Below are positions 22,215 through 32,049 of a DNA stretch of 36,154 bases, piece by piece; the first letter of the stretch is position 1, and the number at the start of each line of letters is the position of its first letter. Below the pieces are notes generated by a model. That model was not told the DNA's origin. It did no database searches and was given only the letters and a program-made list of their open reading frames with translations. Position numbers and translations under genes: made by a program. Source of the stretch: JAFEBO01 sp036392375 (GTDB lineage Bacteria > Planctomycetota > Phycisphaerae > Phycisphaerales > UBA1924); contig DASVYC010000084.1 of NCBI GenBank assembly GCA_036392375.1, forward strand, positions 1 through 36,154, given 5' to 3'.

Positions 22215-22844
22215 ATGCAAGTCCTTCTTGACGACCAACCTCTGACGATCGAACGGCCCACACTGGCCGCGGCGCTGCGTGCGGCGCAGGACGCCGCCCG
22301 CGAGCGCGGCCGCATCATCGTCGAGGCCTTTGCCGACGGGCGGCCGATCTCCGACGATCAGCTCTCGAATCCCGACGACACGCCCTCGTCGATGGCTCGG
22401 GTCGCGTTGCGATCGGCCGAGCCCAAGGCGCTCGTCAGCTTTACGCTGGTGGACGCCGCCGACGCGCTCGTGCACGTCGCCGAGGACCACGAGCACGTGG
22501 GGGGCAAGATCCAGGAGGGTGAGACGCAGGAGGCCCTGGCCAAGCTGGGCGAGTCGATCGCGACGTGGCAGGCGGTGTGCGACATCCTCAACAAGAGCGC
22601 GAGCCTGCTGAGGCTCGACCTGGACGCGCTGACGCTCGATAACGACCCGACGCCGCTGTCGGCGCAGTTCTCGGGGATGCTGGACAAGCTCGGTAGCATC
22701 AAGCTCGCCTTGGAGTCGCAGGACTTCTCGGCGCTGTCGGACATTTTGCTCTACGAGATGGCCCCGCTGGCGCGGCAATGGTCGTCCACGCTGCGGGAGA
22801 TCGCGGACCGTGTGCGGGACGGGCGGATCCGTTCCGGGGCGTGA
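22215..22844 (+). CDS. Hypothetical protein, acidic helical
   Basis: A 209-aa protein, mostly predicted helix, with no signal peptide, membrane segment or recognised motif. It has a short beta-rich N-terminus (MQVLLDDQPLTIERPTLAAA) resembling a small N-terminal domain, then long amphipathic helices (ALAKLGESIATWQAVCDIL). It is followed after 19 nt by another unrecognised gene on the same strand, so the two probably form an operon. The ATG at 22215 gives the coding-like start; the frame is open from 22149. Confidence 0.65.
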   Translation: MQVLLDDQPLTIERPTLAAALRAAQDAARERGRIIVEAFADGRPISDDQLSNPDDTPSSMARVALRSAEPKALVSFTLVDAADALVHVAEDHEHVGGKIQEGETQEALAKLGESIATWQAVCDILNKSASLLRLDLDALTLDNDPTPLSAQFSGMLDKLGSIKLALESQDFSALSDILLYEMAPLARQWSSTLREIADRVRDGRIRSGA

Positions 22845-22863
22845 TGGGGGCCGCGAGATCACC

Positions 22864-23622
22864 ATGGCCAAGGCACCGGGGAACCCGATCGACGCGTTGA
22901 TGGAAGAGGCGAGCGAGGCGCTGCTCGCGATGGAGTACTTCGCGGTCGTGAAGCTGTCGCGCCGGGCGCTCGAGCGGGCCCGCGGCGCGGACGACTTTGA
23001 GCGCATGGCGCGGATCGTGCTTCCCCTGCAGGAAGCGCGGCGGCAGATCCGGCAGCTCGCTTGCGACGCGGGGCCTCGGATGCTGGTGACGCAGCGGCTG
23101 CGGGCGAGTGAGATGCGCCCCGGGCTGTACCTGTGCCAGGTGCCGATGATCGCGGCCGAGGCCAGGGACGTGCGCGAGCTGGCCGAGTCCAAGTCGATCC
23201 CGGCGATGGTGCTGTGCCGCGAACCGATGACGCGGAGCGGGAAATGGCCGATCGCGGCGGTGACCAGGGGCGGGCTTGTGGACACGGTGACGATCCGCGT
23301 GCAGGTGGCGCCGCCGCCGGGCGTGCGGGCCACGCACGACCAGCCGGGCGCGACGATCACGCGTGACGACAACGCCGCGGTGCCGAACGCGACCTGGTTC
23401 GAGTCAGCGGCCGAAGCTCTGGGTGACGCGGCGATCGCGCGTGTGAAGCCGGACCTGCCGGCGAGCTGGCGCGTGGACGAGCTGATGCTGTACCTGGATG
23501 CGATCCCGGATCACGAGAAGCTGCATCAGCGATTGGCGCAGGCGTGCCGAGACGCGGCGCGTGAAGGCCCGGCACAGGTCGAACGCCGGAGCGTGATAGC
23601 GGAGAACCCGTTCTCGTTCTGA
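22864..23622 (+). CDS. Hypothetical protein, second gene of a two-gene unit
   Basis: A 252-aa protein. The N-terminal third is helical (NPIDALMEEASEALLAMEYF, then AVVKLSRRALERARGADDF), resembling a TPR-like helical pair, and a middle region contains beta-strand-like stretches (TVTIRVQVAPPP). The C-terminal half is again helical. No known family was recognised. It starts 19 nt after the 209-aa gene and is likely co-transcribed with it. It ends before inverted repeat 23645-23763. Confidence 0.65.
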   Translation: MAKAPGNPIDALMEEASEALLAMEYFAVVKLSRRALERARGADDFERMARIVLPLQEARRQIRQLACDAGPRMLVTQRLRASEMRPGLYLCQVPMIAAEARDVRELAESKSIPAMVLCREPMTRSGKWPIAAVTRGGLVDTVTIRVQVAPPPGVRATHDQPGATITRDDNAAVPNATWFESAAEALGDAAIARVKPDLPASWRVDELMLYLDAIPDHEKLHQRLAQACRDAAREGPAQVERRSVIAENPFSF

Positions 23623-23644
23623 GCGTTCGCTGATTCGCGATGCC

Positions 23645-23763
23645 TGACGAGCCCGGAGCGTCAGCGACGGGTCCGCGTCCAGATATCACGTGGAACGATC
23701 ACACGAACGCCAGCGTGCACGCCGATCGCTCACAACCCACTCGCTCACGCTCGGGGCTCGTCA
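23645..23763. repeat. Inverted repeat, family E, between convergent genes
   Basis: TGACGAGCCCGGAGCGTCAG (23645-23664, continuing CGA) and TCGCTCACGCTCGGGGCTCG (23741-23760, continuing TCA) are inverted copies of 23 nt that match in 21 positions, 73 nt apart. They lie between two convergent stop codons. GACGAGCCC-GAGCG words of this sort are familiar from planctomycete intergenic regions (recalled, unchecked). Confidence 0.75.
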
Positions 23764-23777
23764 AGAGCGGTTGCTTC

Positions 23778-25112
23778 TCAACCCGCGCGGCGGGAGTTGC
23801 TCTCGATCGCGCCCTCGGCCTTCAGCTCGGTCACCAGCGCCTCGGCCAGCTTCTCGTACTGATCGACGGTGTTGTACGCCTGTGCGCTGAGACGGACGAC
23901 GCGCTGGTTGGTGCTGGCGAGGCGCCAGATCGGGGTGACCACGCCGTGCTTATGCACGAGGTTGTCCTGCAGCGGGTCGTCGTAGATGGTGGTGCGGCTC
24001 TGCATCTCCGGGGCGGCTTCGGGGAGCACGATCGAGGCCATGCAGCCGATCATGGAGTCGGGAGCGGCTGGGCTGGCGCCGATGGCGTTGCAGACGATCG
24101 CGCGGCCCTTGAGCGCGAGGTCGTGGTTGCGCCGGATCAACTCGGGCCAGCCGCCGGGCAACAGGCGGCTGAGGTAGGCGATCGCCTCGGGCACGACCAA
24201 GAAGCCGGAGTAATCGAGCGTGCCGTGGTAGTCGAAGTCGCGGAGGAACAGAGCCCGATCGGGACGGATCTTGTGGCCGCGGCTGGACAGGAAGACCGGG
24301 CGGAAGCCCTCGCGCTTGTGCTTGGCGACATAGAGGAACGCAGTGCCCTTGGGGGCGCTGATCCACTTGTGCAGGCTGCCGACGAAGTAGGTTGGGTCGA
24401 GGGCGGTCAGGTCGACCGGCACCTGACCCGGCGAGTGCGCGCCGTCCACCAGCACGTCGATGCCCAGGGCCTTGAGCTTGGGCACGATCGACTCGACCGG
24501 GAAGATCAGCGAGGTGGTGCTGGTGATGTGGCTGATCATCGCCAGCTTGGTGCGGGGCGAGACGGCCTGCATCACCGCGCTCTCGATCTCGGCGGCGGAC
24601 TGCACCGGGAACGGGATGCGGGCCGAGACGATGCGGGCGCCGGTCTTGGACGCGATCCGCTGCAGTTCGTTGATGCCCGACATGTACTCGTGGTCGGTGA
24701 TCAGGATCTCATCGCCGGGCTGCAGCGGCGTGTTGGCGAGAACGGTGGCGATGCCCATGGTCGCGTTGGGCACCGGGCCGATGCCCGCGGGGTCGCAGTG
24801 GACGAACGCGCCGAGGACTTCGCGCACGCCGTCCATCAGGTGCTCGAGATCGACCTTGTAGAACCGCACCGCGTCGCGCTCCATGCGTTGGCGGAGGCGG
24901 GTCTGGGCGTCGAGGACGCGGCGGGGGACGGCCCCGTACGAGCCGTGGTTGAGGAACGTGAGGGCCGGGTCGATGTCCCAATGCGAAGCCTGGAAGGCCA
25001 AGCCGTCGGCACGCAGAATCGGCGCGGGCTTGGGCTCGGGAAGGATCGAGGAATCGATGTACTTCAGGAAAACTGCGGAGTTTTCCGGGTGGAACGCGGT
25101 GGTGGTCGTCAT
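23778..25112 (-). CDS. Class V aminotransferase, isopenicillin-N-epimerase-like
   Basis: A 444-aa PLP enzyme. It has the NHGSYGAVP N-terminal motif of the isopenicillin N epimerase-like/cysteine desulfurase-like branch, the PLP-binding Asp-x-x-His in LVDGAHSPGQ (D223, H226), and the Schiff-base lysine in GSLHKWISAPKG (K249). Members act as epimerases, desulfurases or lyases on amino acids or small peptides, and the substrate cannot be read from sequence. It stands alone, with no sulfur-transfer or peptide-synthesis genes beside it. The ATG at 25112 was chosen; the open frame to 25376 runs into the promoter region of the divergent gene. Confidence 0.9.
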   Translation of the reverse strand: MTTTTAFHPENSAVFLKYIDSSILPEPKPAPILRADGLAFQASHWDIDPALTFLNHGSYGAVPRRVLDAQTRLRQRMERDAVRFYKVDLEHLMDGVREVLGAFVHCDPAGIGPVPNATMGIATVLANTPLQPGDEILITDHEYMSGINELQRIASKTGARIVSARIPFPVQSAAEIESAVMQAVSPRTKLAMISHITSTTSLIFPVESIVPKLKALGIDVLVDGAHSPGQVPVDLTALDPTYFVGSLHKWISAPKGTAFLYVAKHKREGFRPVFLSSRGHKIRPDRALFLRDFDYHGTLDYSGFLVVPEAIAYLSRLLPGGWPELIRRNHDLALKGRAIVCNAIGASPAAPDSMIGCMASIVLPEAAPEMQSRTTIYDDPLQDNLVHKHGVVTPIWRLASTNQRVVRLSAQAYNTVDQYEKLAEALVTELKAEGAIESNSRRAG

Positions 25113-25363
25113 GGCGCGCACGATATCGGCCGAGAGAGAGTGAAGACAACAGCAACGCGTGCGCGAATGTTCGAAAGTTGAGCAGCGTGACGACGGGGCA
25201 TGGGTGCGCGCTGCGGCGCGCTCTTTGTCGGGTCCTTTCCCGATCCTTGAAACCGGGGGGAACTCCGGACGGTACATTGCTATGTCTCGCCTAGTACCGG
25301 GCGGCCAAGCGGTGGGTGGTTGGCGTGGTGGGATGGGGCGATCGTGGGCATGCGGGAGCTTGT

Positions 25364-26209
25364 ATGGCGGGAGCATCGATCACCAAGAGCGTGGTGTGCG
25401 CCAACTGCGGCAGGCCGGTGGACAAGACCAAGATCCAGGCCCGCAACGCCGGGCTGTTCTGCGATACCTGTGCCGCGGGCATGCGCGGCGGACAGGCGAA
25501 AGAAGAGGAACGCCATTGCCCCGCCTGCGGCGTGGTGGTGCCGATGGGCACGAGCCTGTGCAAGTCGTGCGGCTTTGACTACGAGCTCGGGTATTCCCCC
25601 AAGGCGGTCGAGAAGCAGACGACGGTGAAGCGTTACAAGCCGCCGTGCGTGCACTGCGGTTACGACCGCTCCGGCATGCGCGACGACGAGCCGTGCCCGG
25701 AGTGCTCGAAGAAGAACCGTGTGAAGAAGACGGTGAAAGAGAAAGAGGCGCTGGAGCGGGCGAAGGCGCAGCTCCGCCCGATGGGGATCGAGGTTGGGAT
25801 GGTGCTTGGGCTCGTGGCGGCGGCGGTGGGGGTGCTGTACCTGACCCTGTGGGGCGTCGGTGAACTGGACCGGATGGCGATCTGCCTGACCCGCATCGGG
25901 GTGCGGTACGTGCTGCTGGCGGTGATGGTGACGATGAGCCTGTTCATGTTTGTGGAGACCGAGCTGTCGCTGGGCCGCGTGCTGTGGCGGCTGGTGGGCG
26001 TGGCGTTCGTGGTGTATGCGGGCGAGGAGTTCTTCTGGGCTGTGGGGCCGCTTGTCTGCTATCCGTTTACGACCGTATTGGTGATCGCGGTGCTGCACCG
26101 CAACCTGGAACTGGAGTGGAGCGACGCGGGTATCCTGGGTTTCCTGCACTGGCTGTTCGTTTTCCTGACGCTGCCGGTGATGAGCTCCATCGTGAAGATG
26201 TTCAGCTAG
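25364..26209 (+). CDS. Membrane protein with three zinc ribbons
   Basis: A 281-aa protein. Three four-cysteine zinc ribbons precede the membrane part: C12/C15/C33/C36, C52/C55/C66/C69 and C95/C98/C111/C114 (the last is CVHCGYDRSG...CPEC). A charged linker (115-140) leads to about four hydrophobic segments (143-281). The function is unknown; ribbons of this type usually sit in the cytoplasm beside membrane domains. The gene after it (26 nt gap) encodes a related protein, so the pair is probably an operon and may have arisen by duplication. The ATG at 25364 was chosen over the upstream start at 25316. Confidence 0.75.
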   Translation: MAGASITKSVVCANCGRPVDKTKIQARNAGLFCDTCAAGMRGGQAKEEERHCPACGVVVPMGTSLCKSCGFDYELGYSPKAVEKQTTVKRYKPPCVHCGYDRSGMRDDEPCPECSKKNRVKKTVKEKEALERAKAQLRPMGIEVGMVLGLVAAAVGVLYLTLWGVGELDRMAICLTRIGVRYVLLAVMVTMSLFMFVETELSLGRVLWRLVGVAFVVYAGEEFFWAVGPLVCYPFTTVLVIAVLHRNLELEWSDAGILGFLHWLFVFLTLPVMSSIVKMFS

Positions 26210-26235
26210 GCGAGCGAGCACAGAAACGGAAGATC

Positions 26236-27078
26236 ATGGCACTGCAGCGTCGCAGCGAGGTGCGGTTCAACACGCCGGCGAACCCGGATCCGTTGCCGCT
26301 CGAGCCGGTTGCGGAGAAGACCAAGCCGGAGCTGCGTCCGTGCCCGTCCTGCGGGAACGCGATGCGGCCCGACGCGGTGCTGTGTCTCGCGTGCGGCTAC
26401 AACCAGGCGAGCGGCGAGCGGGTGGCGGGAGAGGCGGCGGTGCAAGTTCCGGGGCCAGTGCCGTGCGCGAGTTGCGGCTACGACGTGCGGGGATTGAAGT
26501 CGGACGTGTGCCCCGAGTGCGGCGAGCTGCTTTCGGTCTTGCACATCGGCGGATCGGGGCCGCTGCAGGTGCTCCGGTCGCGGAAATTGCCCACCCCAGC
26601 CCGCCCGGTCTGGATGAAGTGGTTCGGGCTTGAGAACGAGGTCTCGGTTCAGTCTGTTGTGCGTCCGGTCGTGGTGCTGTGCCTGGCGGCGCTCGTGATC
26701 GGGGTGCAGTGGGCGCGGGCGGGCGGTGGGCGTGGGGCGAGCGTGAGCGTGCTGGGGGTCTTCGCCGCGATGCCGATCGCGTTCATCGGGCACTGGCTGG
26801 TGGCTCAGATCTGGGACGGGATCGACGCCCCGCTGCAGCACCTGGCGTTGCAGGTCGCGTCGGTGTCGGCACTGGTCTCGGCGATCGTGAGCCTGCTTGG
26901 GCTTCCGCCCCCCATGATTCTGAGTGAGCCGATCTCGCTCACCGTCATCCACATCCTCACCGTCGGAGCGATGGCGTTTGTGTCGATAGAGGACGATTAC
27001 TGGGGGTACGCGATCTCAGTGATCCCGATCACGCTGGCGGGCGCCGCGGGCCCGATCGCGATGCCGCACTTGTTGTAG
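26236..27078 (+). CDS. Membrane protein with two zinc ribbons
   Basis: A 280-aa protein of the same plan as its upstream neighbour. Two zinc ribbons (C36/C39/C50/C53 and C77/C80/C92/C95, the latter CASCGYDVRG...CPECGE) precede several hydrophobic segments (about 140-280), including SVQSVVRPVVVLCLAALVIG. The function is unknown. It starts 26 nt after the previous gene. The first ribbon is DUF-like (PCPSCGNAMRPDAVLCLACGY), as in many zinc-ribbon membrane proteins. The frame is open from 25984, but the ATG at 26236 avoids overlap with the upstream gene. Confidence 0.75.
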   Translation: MALQRRSEVRFNTPANPDPLPLEPVAEKTKPELRPCPSCGNAMRPDAVLCLACGYNQASGERVAGEAAVQVPGPVPCASCGYDVRGLKSDVCPECGELLSVLHIGGSGPLQVLRSRKLPTPARPVWMKWFGLENEVSVQSVVRPVVVLCLAALVIGVQWARAGGGRGASVSVLGVFAAMPIAFIGHWLVAQIWDGIDAPLQHLALQVASVSALVSAIVSLLGLPPPMILSEPISLTVIHILTVGAMAFVSIEDDYWGYAISVIPITLAGAAGPIAMPHLL

Positions 27079-27130
27079 TTCGATTCGCACACCCGTGTAA
27101 TCGAGAGAGCGGACCAGAGAGTGCCAGATC

Positions 27131-27180
27131 TCCACTCTCCGCGAAGCTCCGCAGCCTCCGTGGCTCCGCGTTCTCCCTTG
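27131..27180. repeat. Second solo arm related to repeat family B
   Basis: It contains CTCTCCGCGAAGCTCCGCAG and CTCCGTGGCTCCGCGTTCTC, the wording of the right arm of family B, without a left partner nearby. It follows the two-ribbon membrane gene by about 50 nt. Confidence 0.5.
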
Positions 27181-27222
27181 AACATCCGTCGCAAGTGCAT
27201 GAATGCAGCCCAAAAGCCGACA

Positions 27223-27249
27223 CGGGCCTCGGGACGATCCCGAAGCCCG
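27223..27249. terminator. Candidate hairpin in the convergent gap
   Basis: CGGGC-C-TCGGGA (27223-27234) pairs with TCCCGA-A-GCCCG (27238-27249), an 11-bp stem with one mismatch and a 3-nt loop. On the minus strand it is followed shortly by CTTTTGG. It could end transcripts from either side, but is 145 nt from the plus-strand gene. Confidence 0.4.
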
Positions 27250-27322
27250 CGTCGCGGCGCGTGGGCACTTGGAGGCTTGTTCCGCGGCGTGCTGTGCCTT
27301 CACGCCGCGTGTGTTCGGGAAA

Positions 27323-27346
27323 CCCGCCCGTGCTCCGACGGGCGGG
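27323..27346 (-). terminator. Intrinsic terminator of the fibro-slime gene
   Basis: CCCGCCCGT (27323-27331) pairs perfectly with ACGGGCGGG (27338-27346) around a 6-nt loop. On the minus strand the stem starts 13 nt after the fibro-slime stop codon and is followed by TTT. Confidence 0.7.
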
Positions 27347-27359
27347 CCGGAGGTGTGGT

Positions 27360-28298
27360 TCAGTCGAAGAGACCGGAGACCGCCGGCGGGTCGACCGCCT
27401 GCAGCGAGATGGTCGTGTCGATACGGACGTTGGACTGGGTGGTGTGACGCTCGGCGAAGCAGAGCTTCAGGGGGTACTTGCCGCCGTCAACGAGCCAGTT
27501 CAGGCGGTCGAGCTCGACGGTCTGGCTCTGGGCGCCGTGGACGCCGCCGATGTCGACGACCAGCTTGCCGTCCACGAAGACCCAGACGTCGTCGTCGCCC
27601 GTGAAGGTGAAGGTCTGGCCGGTTCCCTTCTTGTAGGTGAACTGGGTGTCCAGCTCGAAGGTGAAGCCGAAGTTCTTGCTCTGGCCCGAGGAGTTGCCGA
27701 ACAGCTCACCGTTGATCGGGAAGAAGCCGCCCTTGGCCGAGTAGCCGGGGTCTGACTTATCCGAGAACGAGTAGATGTTGGAGTTGGCCTGGCGGACGAG
27801 CACGACCGGGATGGTCTTGCTCAGGTTGGTGCCGGGGACGTCGCGGAACCACTGCTTGAATCGAGCCTCGGTCGTCAGCGCACCGCCGTTGCTGGTGCTG
27901 ACCGAGCCGTTCTTGTCGCCGCTCTTGGCGGAGATGTACGACTTGTTGACGGGCATGCGGTTGCGGCTGGAGGAGTCGGTGGCCTGAGTGCTGACCTTGT
28001 TGCCCTGGCTGTGGAACTGGGGCTTGCCGTCGGCGTCCAGCTCATCCTTCACCATGTTGACGTAGTGGCCGTAGCCGCCGGAGGGCACGAACTCGAAGTC
28101 GGCGTGGCCGCCGGTTTCGTTGGAGCCCTTGAAGTCGCGGACGGTTCCGTAGAGCGTCAGGGAGCTGGGTAGACCCGCGTAGGGGTCGTCGCCCATGTTG
28201 GCGGGGGCCGAGCTGGGGGAGAACAACGCTCCCGCCACAGCAAGGCCCGCCAGCGAGAGCAATCCGGCCGGTCGGATGAAGCGCTTGGCGGAAACCAT
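27360..28298 (-). CDS. Secreted fibro-slime / PA14-like domain protein
   Basis: A 312-aa protein. The first 33 residues form a signal peptide (basic RFIRP start, hydrophobic GLLSLAGLAVAGALF, then small residues). From about 48 the sequence shows the fibro-slime pattern: LYGTVRDFKGSN...GGHADFEF, and later TFTGDDDVWVFVDGKL (231-246), a hallmark of the fibro-slime/PA14-type beta-sandwich. It is probably an extracellular carbohydrate-binding or structural protein. There is no visible PEP-CTERM or membrane anchor. The ATG has a good GGAGG site (GGGGAGGATTTCC) and the gene ends at a strong hairpin. Confidence 0.88.
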   Translation of the reverse strand: MVSAKRFIRPAGLLSLAGLAVAGALFSPSSAPANMGDDPYAGLPSSLTLYGTVRDFKGSNETGGHADFEFVPSGGYGHYVNMVKDELDADGKPQFHSQGNKVSTQATDSSSRNRMPVNKSYISAKSGDKNGSVSTSNGGALTTEARFKQWFRDVPGTNLSKTIPVVLVRQANSNIYSFSDKSDPGYSAKGGFFPINGELFGNSSGQSKNFGFTFELDTQFTYKKGTGQTFTFTGDDDVWVFVDGKLVVDIGGVHGAQSQTVELDRLNWLVDGGKYPLKLCFAERHTTQSNVRIDTTISLQAVDPPAVSGLFD

Positions 28299-28519
28299 GG
28301 AAATCCTCCCCTTGTGCGTGAGACCGGGCGTCGGACGCGGCGCCCGCAATGGACCTCATTGGCCGCCGCTCCCACACGAGCGGCAGTCTGTGGAGAAGTT
28401 CCAATTCACGCCCGCGAGCGGCAAGGCCGGGGGCCCGGAATTGCGTGCGGCGGCGACGGGCGGACCGGTTGTCACGGTTGTGCGGCCTGTGCCGCGCAGT
28501 GTCCGATAGAACCACCGCC

Positions 28520-28894
28520 ATGGACGTGCCCCGCTGGCTCATCACCGTGCTGCTGCTGATCGGGTCGAACACCTTTATGACGTTCGCGTGGTACTACCAC
28601 GTCAAGCAGAGGGAATGGGGGCTGTTGCTGGCGATCGGCGTCTCCTGGCTCATCGCCCTGCCGGAGTACATCCTGCAGGTGCCGGCCAACCGCCTCGGGC
28701 ACGTCGACCACGGCGGGACGTTCACGCTGCCGCAGCTCAAGATCCTGCAGGAAGCGATCACGCTCGGAGTGTTCACCGTCTTCACGATCGCGGTGGCGAA
28801 GGAGAAGGTGCGGCTCCACGACGCGATCGCCATGGGCCTGATCCTGGCGGCGGTGGTGGTGAGCATGATCGGGAGGGGAAGTGCAAAGGGGTGA
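28520..28894 (+). CDS. DUF486 (DMT-like) small membrane protein
   Basis: A 124-aa protein with four hydrophobic helices. The family motifs SNTFMTFAWYYHVK, SWLIALPEYILQVPANRLG and LPQLKILQEAITL are all present, and the length is normal. DUF486 proteins look like half-size drug/metabolite transporters; the substrate is unknown. It is followed by an SLC13 transporter after 73 nt on the same strand. No Shine-Dalgarno sequence is visible before the ATG. Confidence 0.9.
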   Translation: MDVPRWLITVLLLIGSNTFMTFAWYYHVKQREWGLLLAIGVSWLIALPEYILQVPANRLGHVDHGGTFTLPQLKILQEAITLGVFTVFTIAVAKEKVRLHDAIAMGLILAAVVVSMIGRGSAKG

Positions 28895-28967
28895 GCGTGA
28901 AGGGGTGAGTGAAGCACCGATGCCTTGAACGCACCCCGCCGCTCTCACAGCTTTGTACTCTCTCCCG

Positions 28968-30491
28968 ATGCTCGACCCCACCGTCGAAACGCCCGACTCG
29001 CCGCGCTGGATCCGCTGGGGCGGGTTGATCGGGGGCGTGCTCGCTTCGATCGCTGTCTATCTCGTGCTCACCCACGGCGGGCTCTCGTTCGGCGCGGCGA
29101 TGTCGCACGCGGGGCGGGCGACGATCGCGCTGGGCGTGCTGATGGCGCTGTGGTGGATCACCGAGGCGATCCCGGTCGAGGCGACGAGCCTGGTGCCGAT
29201 GGCGATGTTCCCGCTTGTGGGCGTCGCGGGGATGCGGGAGGCGTGCGCCCCATACGCAGACCCGATCGTGTTCTTCTTCATGGGCGGGATGCTCATCGGT
29301 GCGGCGATGGAGAAGTGGGGGCTGCCGCGGCGGTTCGCGTTCGCGGTGCTGGCGGTTGTGGGCGGCAGGCCAGTCATGCTCGTCGGCGGGATTGTCTTCG
29401 CCACCGGGGCGATCAGCATGTGGGTGAACAACACCTCCACGGCGGTGATGATGCTGCCGATCGCGATGGGGCTCTATCAGTTTGTGGCGGCCCACGCGGG
29501 GGACGACGAGAAGGCGGGGGTGAGCGCCTTCGGCATTTGCCTCGTGCTCGCGGTCGCGTACGCGTCGAACATCGGCGGCGTGGGAACGCTGTTCGGCTCG
29601 TCGCCCAACGTGGTGCTGACCGGGCAACTGCGCCAGACGTTCGGGCAGACGCTGAGCTTTGTCGAGTACGCGAAGATCGGGGTGCCCTTGGTGCTGGTGC
29701 TGCTGCCGTTGACGTGGCTGGTGCTGATCGTGATGCACCCGCCCAAGCTACGGCCGATCGCGGGGGTTCGGGAGCTTGTTGTCACGGAGCGGTGGGCGAT
29801 GGGGGCCTGGAGCAGCGGCGAGATCGTCGTCGTGTGCGTGTTCGTGACGGCGATGCTGGGCTGGATCTTCCTTGAGCCCATCAACGGCGTGCTCACGGGA
29901 ATGGGCCTGGCGAAGAACGCGCTGACGGAATCGGGGGTCGCCGTGATCGCCGCGTTGTCGCTCTTCCTCATACCGGTGAGTCTGTCGCGGCACGAGTTCG
30001 CGTTGGACTGGAAGACGGGGTCGAAGATTCCCTGGGGCATCCTGCTCCTCTTCGGCGGCGGGATGTCGCTCGCCGAGGCCATGCGGGCCAACGGTGTGAA
30101 CCAGGCGATCGGCGAGCTCTTCCGCCGGATGGGTGACGTGCACCCCTTGATCATCCTCGGCGTGGTGACTGTGGCGATCATCGCGCTCACGGAGGTGGCG
30201 AGCAACACCGCCGTGGCGACGACGTTCATACCCATCGCGATCGCGGTCGCGCCCTCGATGGGGCTGCACCCGTTCGCGCTCGCCATGGCGACGGCGCTCG
30301 CGGCGAGCAACGGCTACGCGCTGCCGATCGGCACGCCGCCCAACGCGTTGGCGTACGCGACCGGTCGGGTGTCGATGCGGACGTTTGTGAAGACGGGCAT
30401 CGTCATCGACATCGTCGCGGCGCTGGCGATCACGGCGGTGCTGTACTGGGGCGAGGGGTGGCTGTACCGCTGGCCGGAGATCGTGAAGTAA
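28968..30491 (+). CDS. SLC13/DASS-family sodium-coupled anion transporter
   Basis: A 507-aa polytopic membrane protein with about 11-12 hydrophobic helices. The two paired substrate/sodium motifs of the DASS family are present: WVNNTSTAVMMLP (NNT at 154-156) and EVASNTAVATTF (SNT at 412-414), which lie on the two pseudo-symmetric hairpins. Members move di- or tricarboxylates, or sulfate, with sodium. Sequence alone does not fix the substrate, and no carboxylate metabolism gene is adjacent. The ATG at 28968 was preferred to a TTG 15 nt upstream. It converges on the HtrA gene with a 24-nt gap. Confidence 0.92.
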   Translation: MLDPTVETPDSPRWIRWGGLIGGVLASIAVYLVLTHGGLSFGAAMSHAGRATIALGVLMALWWITEAIPVEATSLVPMAMFPLVGVAGMREACAPYADPIVFFFMGGMLIGAAMEKWGLPRRFAFAVLAVVGGRPVMLVGGIVFATGAISMWVNNTSTAVMMLPIAMGLYQFVAAHAGDDEKAGVSAFGICLVLAVAYASNIGGVGTLFGSSPNVVLTGQLRQTFGQTLSFVEYAKIGVPLVLVLLPLTWLVLIVMHPPKLRPIAGVRELVVTERWAMGAWSSGEIVVVCVFVTAMLGWIFLEPINGVLTGMGLAKNALTESGVAVIAALSLFLIPVSLSRHEFALDWKTGSKIPWGILLLFGGGMSLAEAMRANGVNQAIGELFRRMGDVHPLIILGVVTVAIIALTEVASNTAVATTFIPIAIAVAPSMGLHPFALAMATALAASNGYALPIGTPPNALAYATGRVSMRTFVKTGIVIDIVAALAITAVLYWGEGWLYRWPEIVK

Positions 30492-30515
30492 GCGAGCGAG
30501 CCCTCCGAGCGCCGG

Positions 30516-31952
<1,437 letters not shown>

Positions 31953-32049
31953 GGTGTGTAAGTCCTTGGGAAGCCCGCGGGGTAGTTTCCCGGGGCGATC
32001 GATGGCGGGAAGCGATGGTGTAGCGCGGGATCAGGCGGCGTTGTTCGCG

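Noticed and set aside
25113..25363. Sigma-70-like or ECF promoter (TTGAAA...TACATT or GGAAC...) before the zinc-ribbon operon
   Set aside because: The TTGAAA-TACATT spacing is about 20 nt, outside the usual range, and the ECF match is only to the -35 word. It is too weak to annotate.
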